Shown piece by piece: positions 53,654 to 61,322 of a stretch of DNA of 61,424 nucleotides. The position numbers and the translations under genes are program-made. Below the pieces are notes generated by a model. The model was not told the DNA's origin. It searched no databases and saw only the letters and a program-made list of their open reading frames with translations. Numbering within the stretch: position 1 is the stretch's first letter; every line of letters begins with the position of its first letter. Origin of the DNA: an uncultured Lentisphaerota bacterium. Lineage in GTDB: Bacteria > Verrucomicrobiota > Kiritimatiellia > CAIQIC01. The stretch covers positions 1-61,424 of the forward strand of contig CAITZM010000095.1 in the NCBI GenBank assembly GCA_903896925.1, written 5' to 3'.

Positions 53654-55618
53654 ATGGCTCGGTTCCTTTCAACCGCGGTGATAATTGCTACATTCTGGTC
53701 AGTCACAGGGCGGGCCGCGACCGGATCGGAAAACCTCGCGCCGAACCCCGGCTTCGAGGAGGCGCAGGGCGCCGGCTGGCATCTGCTCAAGCCGCACTTC
53801 ACCCTCAGCGACGCGCAGCCGCACACCGGTGCGCAATGTCTGAAACTGGAAAACGCCGACCCGAAAAAATACCTGCTCTGCTCCGCGCATCCGAAGCTGG
53901 TGCCAGGTCGTAGTTACGAGATCGAGGCGTGGCTGCGCACGCAGGGTGTCAAGGGCGCGGATGCCGGTGGTGCGACGCTCTGCCTGGAGTGGTCGGATGC
54001 CGCCGGCAAGTTCATTGGCGGGTGCTATCCGCACGGTCTGCACGAGACGCAGACCAACTGGACGCGCGTGGCCGGGCTCACCGGCCGCGTGCCGACCAAC
54101 GCCGCGCGCTTCAGCCTTTCGTGCTACCTGCGGCGCGGCGTGACGGGCACGGCGTGGTGGGACGATGTGGCCGTCCGCGAATTCCATCCGCCGGTGATCG
54201 AGGTGCTGACCACCGATCACTATCGCGATCAGGCCACTGGCGGCCGTATCACCGTCCGCGCCGGGCTTGCGCTGGCGGAGAACCAGCTCGACGCGGCGGC
54301 GGTGAAGTACGAGCTCGCCGTGCTCGGCGCCAACGGGCAGTGTGCCGCGACCGGCCGGTTGGTCACGGCCTGCGCCGACGAAGCAGCGTTGGAGTTCGAC
54401 GCCACGCCGCTCGCGCCCGGCGCGTACACCCTCCGCTGCACGGTACGCAACGCCAGCGGCGCGGAGGTGGGCCATGCCGACCTGCCCTTCACCCGCGTCG
54501 CTGCCTTTCCGCAGCGCAAAGCGTACATCGATGAACACCGCCGGCTGATCCTCGACGGCCAGCCGTTCTTCCCGCTCGGTACCTACTGGGGTGGGGTGAA
54601 GGCCGATGAACTGGCGCTCTATGCGAAGTCGCCGTTCAACTGCCTCATGCCCTACGCCGACATCGGGCGCGCCGGCGCGGACCTCGCGTGGTCGAACGGC
54701 ATCCGCGTGATCTATAGCGTCAAGGATCTCTATCCCTGTCTGCGGAACAAGCTCAAGAACGATGCCGACGCGCGGCAGGCCATAGCGCAGCGGGTCAACG
54801 AACTCAAGGATCATCCCGGCATCATCGCGTGGTACATCAACGACGAGCTGCCGCTGACCATGCGCGATGAACTTGTGGCACACCGGCAGTGGCTGGAGGA
54901 ACTCGATCCCGGCCGCCCGACGTGGGCTGTGCTCTACCAGGCGGACCAGCTGCGCGGCTACGTGCCCACCTGCGATGTGCTGGGCTCCGACCCATATCCC
55001 CTCGGTCGCAAGCCGCCCGTGATGGCGCGCGACTGGGCCCGCCTGTCGCTCCGTGCCTCGCTCGGCGCGCACGCCGTGTGGATGGTGCCGCAGATCTTCG
55101 ACTGGAATGCCTATCACAAGACGGGTGACAAGGTGCAGCCGCCCCATCCGCCGACGCTGGACGAGATGCGCGCCATGGCGTGGAGCTGTCTCGCCGAAGG
55201 CGCCAATGGCTTGATCTTCTACTCGTGGTTCGATCTCTGGAAGATGGACAAGCCTAAGCCCGTGGATGGCCACACCCCGGCGCGCGAGCCCTTTGACGAG
55301 CGCTGGCGGGACGTGACCACGATGGCTGCCGAGATCCGCGACTTCGTCCCCGTGCTGCTCTCCATCGAACCGGTAGCGCAGCCGCAGGTCGAGGCGCCGC
55401 CGGACTTTGCCTGGCGTGTGCTCTCCAAGGAAGGCGCCACCTGGTTGATCGCCGTCAACAACGACGAGCACACCGCTGGCACCGCCACCTTCCGCTTTGC
55501 CATGCCCTTCGCCAGGGCGAGCGCCCGCTTCCCCGGCGCGCAGCCCACCGGCAACGGCGCGGAATGGAAAGTGACCCTGCCCCCGCTCGGCGTGCAGTGC
55601 GTGAAGTTGGAGCGGTAG
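53654..55618 (+). CDS. Secreted TIM-barrel glycosidase-like protein with N-terminal CBM4/9-like domain
   Basis: A 654-residue exported protein. ATG 53654 gives a signal peptide (MARFLSTAVIIATFWSVTGRAA). An ATG at 53540 would add 38 residues encoded largely by a hairpin pair, so the repeat either inserted into the original 5' end or was read through. Residues about 24-180 are CBM4/9-like (NLAPNPGFEEAQGAGWHL, YEIEAWLRTQG, WWDDVAVREF). Then comes a beta-sandwich and, from about 295, a barrel similar to GH2-type catalytic domains (RLILDGQPFFPLGTYWGG, HPGIIAWYINDELP with Glu398 as acid/base candidate, GLIFYSWFDLWK). The nucleophile is not certain. Glycan cleavage is inferred. Confidence 0.78.
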   Translation: MARFLSTAVIIATFWSVTGRAATGSENLAPNPGFEEAQGAGWHLLKPHFTLSDAQPHTGAQCLKLENADPKKYLLCSAHPKLVPGRSYEIEAWLRTQGVKGADAGGATLCLEWSDAAGKFIGGCYPHGLHETQTNWTRVAGLTGRVPTNAARFSLSCYLRRGVTGTAWWDDVAVREFHPPVIEVLTTDHYRDQATGGRITVRAGLALAENQLDAAAVKYELAVLGANGQCAATGRLVTACADEAALEFDATPLAPGAYTLRCTVRNASGAEVGHADLPFTRVAAFPQRKAYIDEHRRLILDGQPFFPLGTYWGGVKADELALYAKSPFNCLMPYADIGRAGADLAWSNGIRVIYSVKDLYPCLRNKLKNDADARQAIAQRVNELKDHPGIIAWYINDELPLTMRDELVAHRQWLEELDPGRPTWAVLYQADQLRGYVPTCDVLGSDPYPLGRKPPVMARDWARLSLRASLGAHAVWMVPQIFDWNAYHKTGDKVQPPHPPTLDEMRAMAWSCLAEGANGLIFYSWFDLWKMDKPKPVDGHTPAREPFDERWRDVTTMAAEIRDFVPVLLSIEPVAQPQVEAPPDFAWRVLSKEGATWLIAVNNDEHTAGTATFRFAMPFARASARFPGAQPTGNGAEWKVTLPPLGVQCVKLER

Positions 55619-56323
55619 GAGCCGGGCCCCTGCCCGGCGGGGTGTGGGTGGATCGCCGAATAGGGATTCGGCTCCTACAGCGGGAGCGAGCATGTGGTTT
55701 TCCTGGCTGGGAGCGGCGGCACTCCTGCCGCCGTAGTAGAAGCGCTGAGTGGCAGGCGGACGCGCCTTGTTGAGCCGTGAGTGCTTCCGCAGGCGGGTAG
55801 GTGGGTACGTTTCGTTTTTCCTTTTTCGGTGGCATGAGTGCCGCCGCCCCAATCGTCAGCAGCTTTCCTGTGCTTTGGAAATGCGGGTTGTACTTTGGGC
55901 CAAGGTCTGGAACAGTCTCCCCGCTCAGGGCGGTCAGCAGAAAACCTGCAACAGACCGAGGTCTTTTCTTGTGTAGAGTTTGATGAACACGAATAAACAG
56001 CCTGTTGCTTCGTATCAGAGTTGCGGCGCGACACTCGCCGCCGGTGCGCCGCCATGGGCGTTTGCGGGTGTGTCCGGTTCCACGGCCGGCTCGGTCACCC
56101 CGATGCGCGCGAAGAAAAATCTGCCCGCGACATGCGGTTTAAAGATCCGCGAAGCCGGCCGCGACGTCCTGCAGATCCTCGCCTTCTCCGACGATCTGGG
56201 CAGCGTGCAATGGCGCTACAAACTGGTGCCGGGCAGCGCCGCCAATGCTGCAACAACCCAAGTTCCAGCACCAGTTGTTTAATACCCCCGGCAAGACCGC
56301 TGACCCCCAACCCCACCAACACC
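55619..56323. other. Gene-poor stretch with hairpins and one doubtful short ORF
   Basis: A GGGAGCGGCGGCACTCCTGC hairpin with a GTAG foot lies at 55709-55738, and a relative CGGTGGCATGAGTGCCGCCG at 55833. A degenerate bipartite TTCCA element is at 55863-55913. A 99-residue reading frame (55983-56282) contains a hydrophilic segment (REAGRDVLQILAFSDDLGS), but there is no recognisable family or clear ribosome site. I do not call it a gene. Confidence 0.4.
55863..55913. repeat. Bipartite TTCCA palindrome element (copy m, degenerate)
   Basis: CTTTCCTGTGCTTTGGAAA and GGGCCAAGGTCTGGAAC span about 51 bp in intergenic DNA. Confidence 0.45.
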
Positions 56324-57298
56324 ATGAAAAAAACAATCCTGCCTTTGCTCGCTGCGTTGCTTGGCGGCAGCGCTCTCAGTGGCTATGCTCAGGCTGTGCG
56401 CACCGATCTCAAAGGCGAAGGTTTCGTCGCGGATTTCTACTGCCAGGCCGGGCCCGTGACGAAGCCGGGCCTCCTGTTCCTCGGCGGTTCCGAGGGCGGG
56501 CGGCCGGATATGCATCTCCCGCAATTCTTCGCGGAGAACGGTTACCCCGTGCTGGCGGTCGCTTACTTCAAGGAGCAAGGTCTGCCGGAGACGCTCCAGC
56601 TGGTGCCGCTGGAGTATTTCGACAAGGCCCTGGCGTGGATGGCGCGCAGCGACCGCGTTCCGCACGGCGGGATCGCGGTCTTCGGCCTCTCGAAAGGCGC
56701 CGAGCTCGCCTTGCTGCTGGCGTCGCGCAAGCCGGAAATCAAGGGCGTGATCGCCCTCGCGCCCAGCTCCGTGGTCTGGGACGGCATGCCGAAGCAATGG
56801 TGGCCGCCGGATCCGAAATCGAGCTGGAGCTGCGGCGGCAAGCCCGTGCCCTTCGTGCCCTATGACTTCAGCCAGGTCATGGCCCAAGGCGATCCGTTTG
56901 CGATCCGCAAGTTCTACGAGAAAGCCCTGCAGCAGCAGGTCGCCGTGGAACAGGCGACCATCGCCGTGGAAGCGATCAACGGCCCCCTCCTGCTGGCCTC
57001 GGGTCACGACGACCAGATGTGGCCGTCGGAAGCGATGGCCGGGGCCATCTGCGCCCGGCTCAAGGCGAAAGGCTTCAAACACCACTACGAGCAGCTCAAG
57101 TATGCCGACGCCGGCCACACCCTGACGGAGTATTACATGATGGGCGGCACGCGCGAGGGCAATCAGCGCGCGCGGCTCGACCTCGCGACCAGGATGCTCG
57201 CCTTCCTCGACGAGGTTTCCGGCAAGCGGGTGCCGCGCGCCGACGCGTCGGCAGCGCCCTCCGCCGCGCAGACCAAGGCCGGCTCGGGAGGCCGATGA
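56324..57298 (+). CDS. Exported BAAT C-terminal-type acyl hydrolase/dienelactone-hydrolase-like
   Basis: A 324-residue exported alpha/beta hydrolase with signal MKKTILPLLAALLGGSALSGYAQA. FLGGSEGG (about 53-60) is the oxyanion region. G-L-S123-K-G in IAVFGLSKGAELALLLAS is the nucleophile elbow. Asp in SGHDDQMWPS and His in DAGHTLTEYY complete the triad. This arrangement is that of the C-terminal domain of bile-acid-CoA:amino-acid N-acyltransferase / acyl-CoA thioesterases, although secretion argues against a CoA substrate. It overlaps the ECF sigma gene by ATGA, so the two are translationally coupled. Upstream readings to 56021 lack coding character. Confidence 0.82.
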   Translation: MKKTILPLLAALLGGSALSGYAQAVRTDLKGEGFVADFYCQAGPVTKPGLLFLGGSEGGRPDMHLPQFFAENGYPVLAVAYFKEQGLPETLQLVPLEYFDKALAWMARSDRVPHGGIAVFGLSKGAELALLLASRKPEIKGVIALAPSSVVWDGMPKQWWPPDPKSSWSCGGKPVPFVPYDFSQVMAQGDPFAIRKFYEKALQQQVAVEQATIAVEAINGPLLLASGHDDQMWPSEAMAGAICARLKAKGFKHHYEQLKYADAGHTLTEYYMMGGTREGNQRARLDLATRMLAFLDEVSGKRVPRADASAAPSAAQTKAGSGGR

Positions 57299-58035
57299 CC
57301 AGCACGCCGTCATCCGCGCAGCCGTCGCACCTCTTCCCGCCCACGCGCTGGTCGGTGGTGCTGGCGGCGCAGCAGACGCCGTCGCCCGCGGTCGATGACG
57401 CGCTCGAAACGCTCTGCCGCGCCTACTGGCAGCCGCTGTATGTTTTTGTCCGGCGGCAGGGCCATTCGAAGGAGGATGCGCAGGATCTGGTGCAGGGCTT
57501 CTTTGCGCGGCTGCTGCAGAAGCAGTGGCTCGATGATGTCGCGCGCGAGAAGGGCCGCTTCCGTTCGTTCCTGCTCGCCTCGCTCAAGCATTTTCTGCTC
57601 AACGAATGGGACCGCCAGCGCGCACAGAAGCGTGGCGGCGGTCAGGCGCCGCTGCCGTTCGATACCGCCATCGCCGAGCGCCAGTACCAGGCCGAGCCCG
57701 ATCCCGGTGCCGCCGCCGACCGCGCGTTTGAACGGCGCTGGGCGCTGACGCTGATCGAGCGCACGCTCGCCCGTCTGCGCGAGGAATTCGCCGCCGCCGG
57801 CAAGACGCGCGAGTTTGACGCGCTGAAAGGTTTCCTGACCGCCGAGCAGGGCGGCCTGTCCTACGCGGCGGCCGCCGCGCAGCTGGACCTCAACGAAGTC
57901 GCCGCGCGCGTCGCCGTCCACCGCCTGCGCCGCCGCTTCCGCGAACACTTCCGTGCCGAGATCGCCCACACCGTCGCCCGCCCCGAGGATGTCGAGGCCG
58001 AAGTCCGGCACTTGATGGCCGCGCTCGGCGATTGA
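57295..58035 (+). CDS. ECF-type RNA polymerase sigma factor
   Basis: A 246-residue sigma-70-family regulator of the ECF subgroup common in PVC bacteria. The N-terminal HLFPPTRWSVVLAA is characteristic of that subgroup. Region 2 (about 40-100) contains LCRAYWQPLYVFVRRQGHSKEDAQDLVQGFFARLL. Region 4 (about 165-225) contains YAAAAAQLDLNEVAARVAVHRLRRRFREHF, a helix-turn-helix. It starts in the ATGA overlap with the hydrolase gene. No anti-sigma factor or Ser/Thr kinase follows, where such partners are often found; repeats and a gene relic lie there instead. It could direct transcription of part of this region, but no target promoters were identified. Confidence 0.9.
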   Translation: MTSTPSSAQPSHLFPPTRWSVVLAAQQTPSPAVDDALETLCRAYWQPLYVFVRRQGHSKEDAQDLVQGFFARLLQKQWLDDVAREKGRFRSFLLASLKHFLLNEWDRQRAQKRGGGQAPLPFDTAIAERQYQAEPDPGAAADRAFERRWALTLIERTLARLREEFAAAGKTREFDALKGFLTAEQGGLSYAAAAAQLDLNEVAARVAVHRLRRRFREHFRAEIAHTVARPEDVEAEVRHLMAALGD

Positions 58036-58882
58036 TCTACTTTTTCAGCTGGGAGCGGCGGCACCATGCTGCGTGCTGTTTTTGCGCAAGCTTTGGTCAC
58101 ATTTGCTGGACGAGGTGGAAGGCGTCGCTGGGCGCGGCGGGCCGCGCTTTCACGAGTGCGGCTACGACCGAAGTTCTCAAAATCAAGGTCAGCAAAATCA
58201 TCATGTTTTGCCTGCGCGGCATGATGAATTAGGTGCCCATGTTTTGCGCTTCAAAGTCACCGCCACCCGCCTGTAGCCGCGTTTGTCAGGACGCGGCCAA
58301 CCCGACCGGCAAGCCCGTGCATGTGACGCTGCAGATCGGCGCCGGCTTCCAGCCGAAGCGCGCGTCCCTCTGCTGGTGAGTCCCGGCGACTTGCAGGCGC
58401 GCAATACGTTGGCACAGCCGGATCGCGTCCGGGCCGTCGCCGCCCCGGTGCAGCTCGAAGGCCTCGTTGTGCGCTGCACCCTCCCGCCGCTCTCCGCGGG
58501 GGTGATCACACGGCATGCGGAATGAAAGTTGAAGAGGAGTCCTGCTGCTCAAGGACTCCCGTTCGTATTGCGTGCAGCACACAGTGGGCGCCGCAAGCCT
58601 GCGCCCCTACAACGAGCCATGTTGCAGGTATGTCGGGGAAAATACGGGGATGCCACCATTGCTTGTGGGCCGGAGCTCCTGCCTCCCGAGCAGCGCAACA
58701 CATGCGCTGATGCAAGCGGGAGCTGGAGCTCCCGCCCACAAAGCTAAAAAGAGGCTGCTGTGCTGTAGCCGGGGTCGGTGACCCCGGCGCTCCAACGCGC
58801 GGGCCAGCTGGCCGCGTTTTGACAAACGCGGCTACATACGGTGCGCTGGCACCACAAATTCCCCAGCCTTGGGAAGGAGAAC
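58036..58882. repeat. Repeat-filled gap around a gene relic
   Basis: Hairpins: decayed GGGAGCGGCGGCACCATGCT (58051), GCCGCGCTTTCACGAGTGCGGC (58140), GTAG-CCGCGTTTGTCAGGACGCGG (58273). Also an inverted pair around GTGGGCCGGAGCTCC / GGAGCTCCCGCCCAC (58665-58740), GTAG-CCGGGGTCGGTGACCCCGG (58766) and a reverse GCCGCGTTTTGACAAACGCGGC (58811). A single TTCCCCAGCCTTGGGAA palindrome (58859-58875) abuts the DUF4337 stop. Confidence 0.6.
58299..58525 (+). pseudogene. C-terminal relic of a GH51 alpha-L-arabinofuranosidase-like gene
   Basis: Two adjoining frames reproduce the end of a GH51-type arabinofuranosidase. The first frame (from 58299) reads NPTGKPVHVTLQIGAGFQPK and runs into a stop. A frameshift then gives SPGDLQARNTLAQPDRV followed by RCTLPPLSAGVITRH. 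The N...NTL..PD.V and LPP.S.. patterns are the usual C-terminal beta-domain signature. No upstream catalytic part exists: a GTAG-footed hairpin sits directly at its 5' edge, suggesting deletion or rearrangement at the repeat. It shows the locus once encoded an arabinose- or related-sugar-releasing enzyme. Confidence 0.6.
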
Positions 58883-59419
58883 TTACGGCCAGAAAAGATA
58901 GAACCCGTTGGCGAAGAAGACCACGCCGACGCAGCCGAAGGCCAGGCCGAGCACCCAGACGGGTTTCTTCTTTAGCAGCGCAGCGATGGAGGACAACAGG
59001 ATCGCGAGCTGGAGGTAGATGACGGCGATGCCGAACTGGCGGCCGTGCGCGGCGTTGCTGTCCCGCAGCTTCTCGAGCCCGTGCGCTTCGGCCTCGATCT
59101 TCTTGCGCTCCTCTTCATAACGCTTGACGCGCTTGTCGAGTTCGGCAATGCGCGGCTGCCAGGTTGCGACCAGATTTGTCGTCGCCGCCATGGCCACCCC
59201 GAGCTGGAGCTGGAGCATGTCGCGCTCCATCTCGCTCAGGTAGCTCTTGAGGCTCTTGGACTGGTAGAAGGCCCACTGGTCGGAGGCCTGCGTCTGCGCG
59301 AGCAGCGACTTGGTCGAGAAGCCGCCGCCCTTGAAGGTCGCAAAGGTGGCGCAGGCGGCCAGCAGGACCGTCATCAGCGCCAGCCAGTTCATCCAGGGTT
59401 CTTTTTTATCGTCAGCCAT
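58883..59419 (-). CDS. DUF4337-family membrane protein
   Basis: A 178-residue inner-membrane protein matching DUF4337: an N-terminal transmembrane helix (about 10-27, NWLALMTVLLAACATFATF) and the family motif QASDQWAFYQSKSLK (about 44-58). A charged coiled coil (about 88-115, ELDKRVKRYEEERKKIEAEAHGL) and two C-terminal transmembrane helices (about 130-148 and 153-175) follow. The molecular function is unknown. It is the first of three reverse-strand genes unrelated to polysaccharide use. A TTCCA palindrome lies just beyond its stop, where a terminator would be. Confidence 0.88.
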   Translation of the reverse strand: MADDKKEPWMNWLALMTVLLAACATFATFKGGGFSTKSLLAQTQASDQWAFYQSKSLKSYLSEMERDMLQLQLGVAMAATTNLVATWQPRIAELDKRVKRYEEERKKIEAEAHGLEKLRDSNAAHGRQFGIAVIYLQLAILLSSIAALLKKKPVWVLGLAFGCVGVVFFANGFYLFWP

Positions 59420-59484
59420 GTTGTGTCTCTAGGGGGGTAGAGGGCATCGTTCATCCCTGCCTGACCGGCGGCCGCGGGCGCGGT

Positions 59485-60555
59485 TCACAGCACGGCGGTG
59501 AAGTCGGTCTTGGCGTTGATGCTCATCACCGTGTCGGCGATCAGCCGGGCGGCGAGCGCAGCGTCCTCGAGGCAGATCATCTCGACGGGGCTGTGCATGT
59601 AGCGGTTGGGCACGCTGACCAGGGCGGTGGCGACGCCGGCGCGGCTGAGCTGGATTTCGTTGGCGTCGGTGCCGGTGCCCCGCGGCTCGGCCTCGATCTG
59701 GTGCGCGATCTTTTTCTTCGTGGCCGTGTCCTGCAGCAGGCCGAAGAGCACGTGGTTGATGTTCGGCCCGCGCGTGATGACCGGGCCCTTGCCCAGCCGG
59801 ATGTCGCCGAAGCGCTTCTTGTCGTTTTCCATCGACGGGAAATCCGTGGCGAAGGTCACGTCCACCGCGATGCCGACCTGCGGGTCGAGCGCGTAGGCGC
59901 TGGTGGTCGCGCCGCGCAGGCCGATCTCCTCCTGCACGGTGGCGACGGCGACGACCTCGGCGGCCGGGTGCAGCTTCGCCAGCAGGCGCGCGGCCTCCAG
60001 CACGACGAACGCGCCGGCCTTGTCGTCGGTCGCCTTGCAGACGTAACGGCCGTTGGGCAGCGCGACGAGGTTGGCGTCGATCGCGCCGGGATCGCCGATG
60101 GAGACCAGCGCCTCGGCTTCTTTCTTGTCCTGCGCGCCGATATCGATCCACAGGTCATCGAGCTTGACGGCCTTCTCGCGCTCGTCCGGCTTCAGCAGGT
60201 GGATCGGCTTCTTGCCGATGACGCCGGGCACGCGGCCGCGCTTGGTGCAGAGGAGGACGCGCTGGCCCTGGAGGATCTGCGAGTCCCAGCCGCCGATGGG
60301 GCCGAAATAGAGGAAGCCCTTCTCGTCGATGTGCGTCACCTGTACGCCGATCTCGTCGATGTGGCCGGCGAGCATGACGCGCGGGGCGCCGCCCTTGTTG
60401 AGGCGCGCGTAGGTGTTGCCGTGCTGGTCGCGCCAGACATCCTTGGTGAAGGTCCGCGCCTCCGCGGCCCAGACCTGGCTCGCCTCGCCCTCGAAGCCCG
60501 ACGGGCTGATGGTGGCCATCAACTTCTCGAAAAACTTGATTGAAACCTTGTCCAT
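59485..60555 (-). CDS. M42-family cocatalytic metalloaminopeptidase
   Basis: A 356-residue cytoplasmic peptidase of the M42 (glutamyl aminopeptidase/endoglucanase M-like) family. The metal ligands and catalytic residues are visible: AGHIDEIG (His65, Asp67), ATDDKAG (Asp177/178), QEEIGLRG (Glu209/Glu210), VDVTFATDFP and the late His in PNRYMHSPVE. Members form large dodecameric aminopeptidases that trim peptides and are not cellulases despite an old name. The ATG at 60555 is preceded by CAGGAGC on the reverse strand. The gap to the DUF4337 gene is about 65 bp, so they may share a transcript. Confidence 0.92.
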   Translation of the reverse strand: MDKVSIKFFEKLMATISPSGFEGEASQVWAAEARTFTKDVWRDQHGNTYARLNKGGAPRVMLAGHIDEIGVQVTHIDEKGFLYFGPIGGWDSQILQGQRVLLCTKRGRVPGVIGKKPIHLLKPDEREKAVKLDDLWIDIGAQDKKEAEALVSIGDPGAIDANLVALPNGRYVCKATDDKAGAFVVLEAARLLAKLHPAAEVVAVATVQEEIGLRGATTSAYALDPQVGIAVDVTFATDFPSMENDKKRFGDIRLGKGPVITRGPNINHVLFGLLQDTATKKKIAHQIEAEPRGTGTDANEIQLSRAGVATALVSVPNRYMHSPVEMICLEDAALAARLIADTVMSINAKTDFTAVL

Positions 60556-60633
60556 GTTTGCTCCTGGCTTGCTGCCGCTGTTAGGTCGCGGGACTATACA
60601 CGAATCCGCCCGGCATTCCAGCCTGACGCACCC

Positions 60634-61322
60634 TCACTTCTTGCCCCGCATGGCGCCATAGGCTTCCAGGGCGCGGTGGCGGGCGGCGTCGTGGTCCACG
60701 AGCGGCGGCGGATAGGCGCGGGTGCCCAGTTCGGGGACCCAGCGGCGGATATAGGCGCAGGCCGGATCGAACTTCTTCTGCTGCAGCGCGGGGTTGAACA
60801 CGCGGAAATAGGGCGCGGCGTCGGCGCCGCAGCCGGCGGCCCACTGCCAGCCGAGGGTGTTGTTGGCCAGGTCGGCGTCCACCAGCGTATCCCAGAACCA
60901 GCGCGCGCCTTCGAGCCAGGAAAGCCGCAGGTCCTTGACGAGGAACGAAGCGACGATCATCCGCACGCGGTTGTGCATCGAGCCCGTGTGCCAGAGCTCG
61001 CGCAGCCCCGCATCCACGATGGGGAAGCCCGTGCGCCCGCGCTGCCACGCCCGGAGTGCCGCGGCGTCGGTGTCCCACGGGAAGCGGGCGAATTCTCCGC
61101 GCAGGGGCTGCTGCGGCGTGTCGGGGAAATGCCAGAGCAGGTGGTGGGCGAATTCCCGCCAGCCGAGCTGGCGCCGGAATTCCGCCGCGCCCGCCGGCAG
61201 CGCGTGCCAGACCTGCCGCGGGCTGAGCTCGCCGAAGTGCAGGTGCGGCGCGAGGCGTGAGGTGCCGTCCAGCGCGGGGAAGTCGCGGGTCTGCGGGTAG
61301 CGGGCGAGACGAGGGCCTGGAG
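60634..61322 (-). CDS. Deoxyribodipyrimidine photolyase/cryptochrome, C-terminal part (5' truncated)
   Basis: The FAD-binding half of a class I photolyase, which repairs UV-induced pyrimidine dimers using light. Recognisable segments are RLARYPQTRDFPALDGTSRL, PHLHFGELSPRQVW, GWREFAHHLLWHFP, WQRGRTGFPIMDAGLRELW, GSMHNRVRMIVASFLVKDL, FWDTLVDADLANNTLGWQW and YFRVFNPALQQKKFDP. Homology stops near 61320, where a hairpin and the end of the sequence intervene, so the N-terminal antenna domain is missing. The frame stays open to the window edge, but that part is a fold-back copy and not genuine coding sequence. Confidence 0.88.

Noticed and set aside
55983..56282. A 99-codon forward frame considered as a small gene
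   Set aside because: No ribosome site, no family, and it lies in repeat-rich DNA; kept only as a note in the intergenic description.
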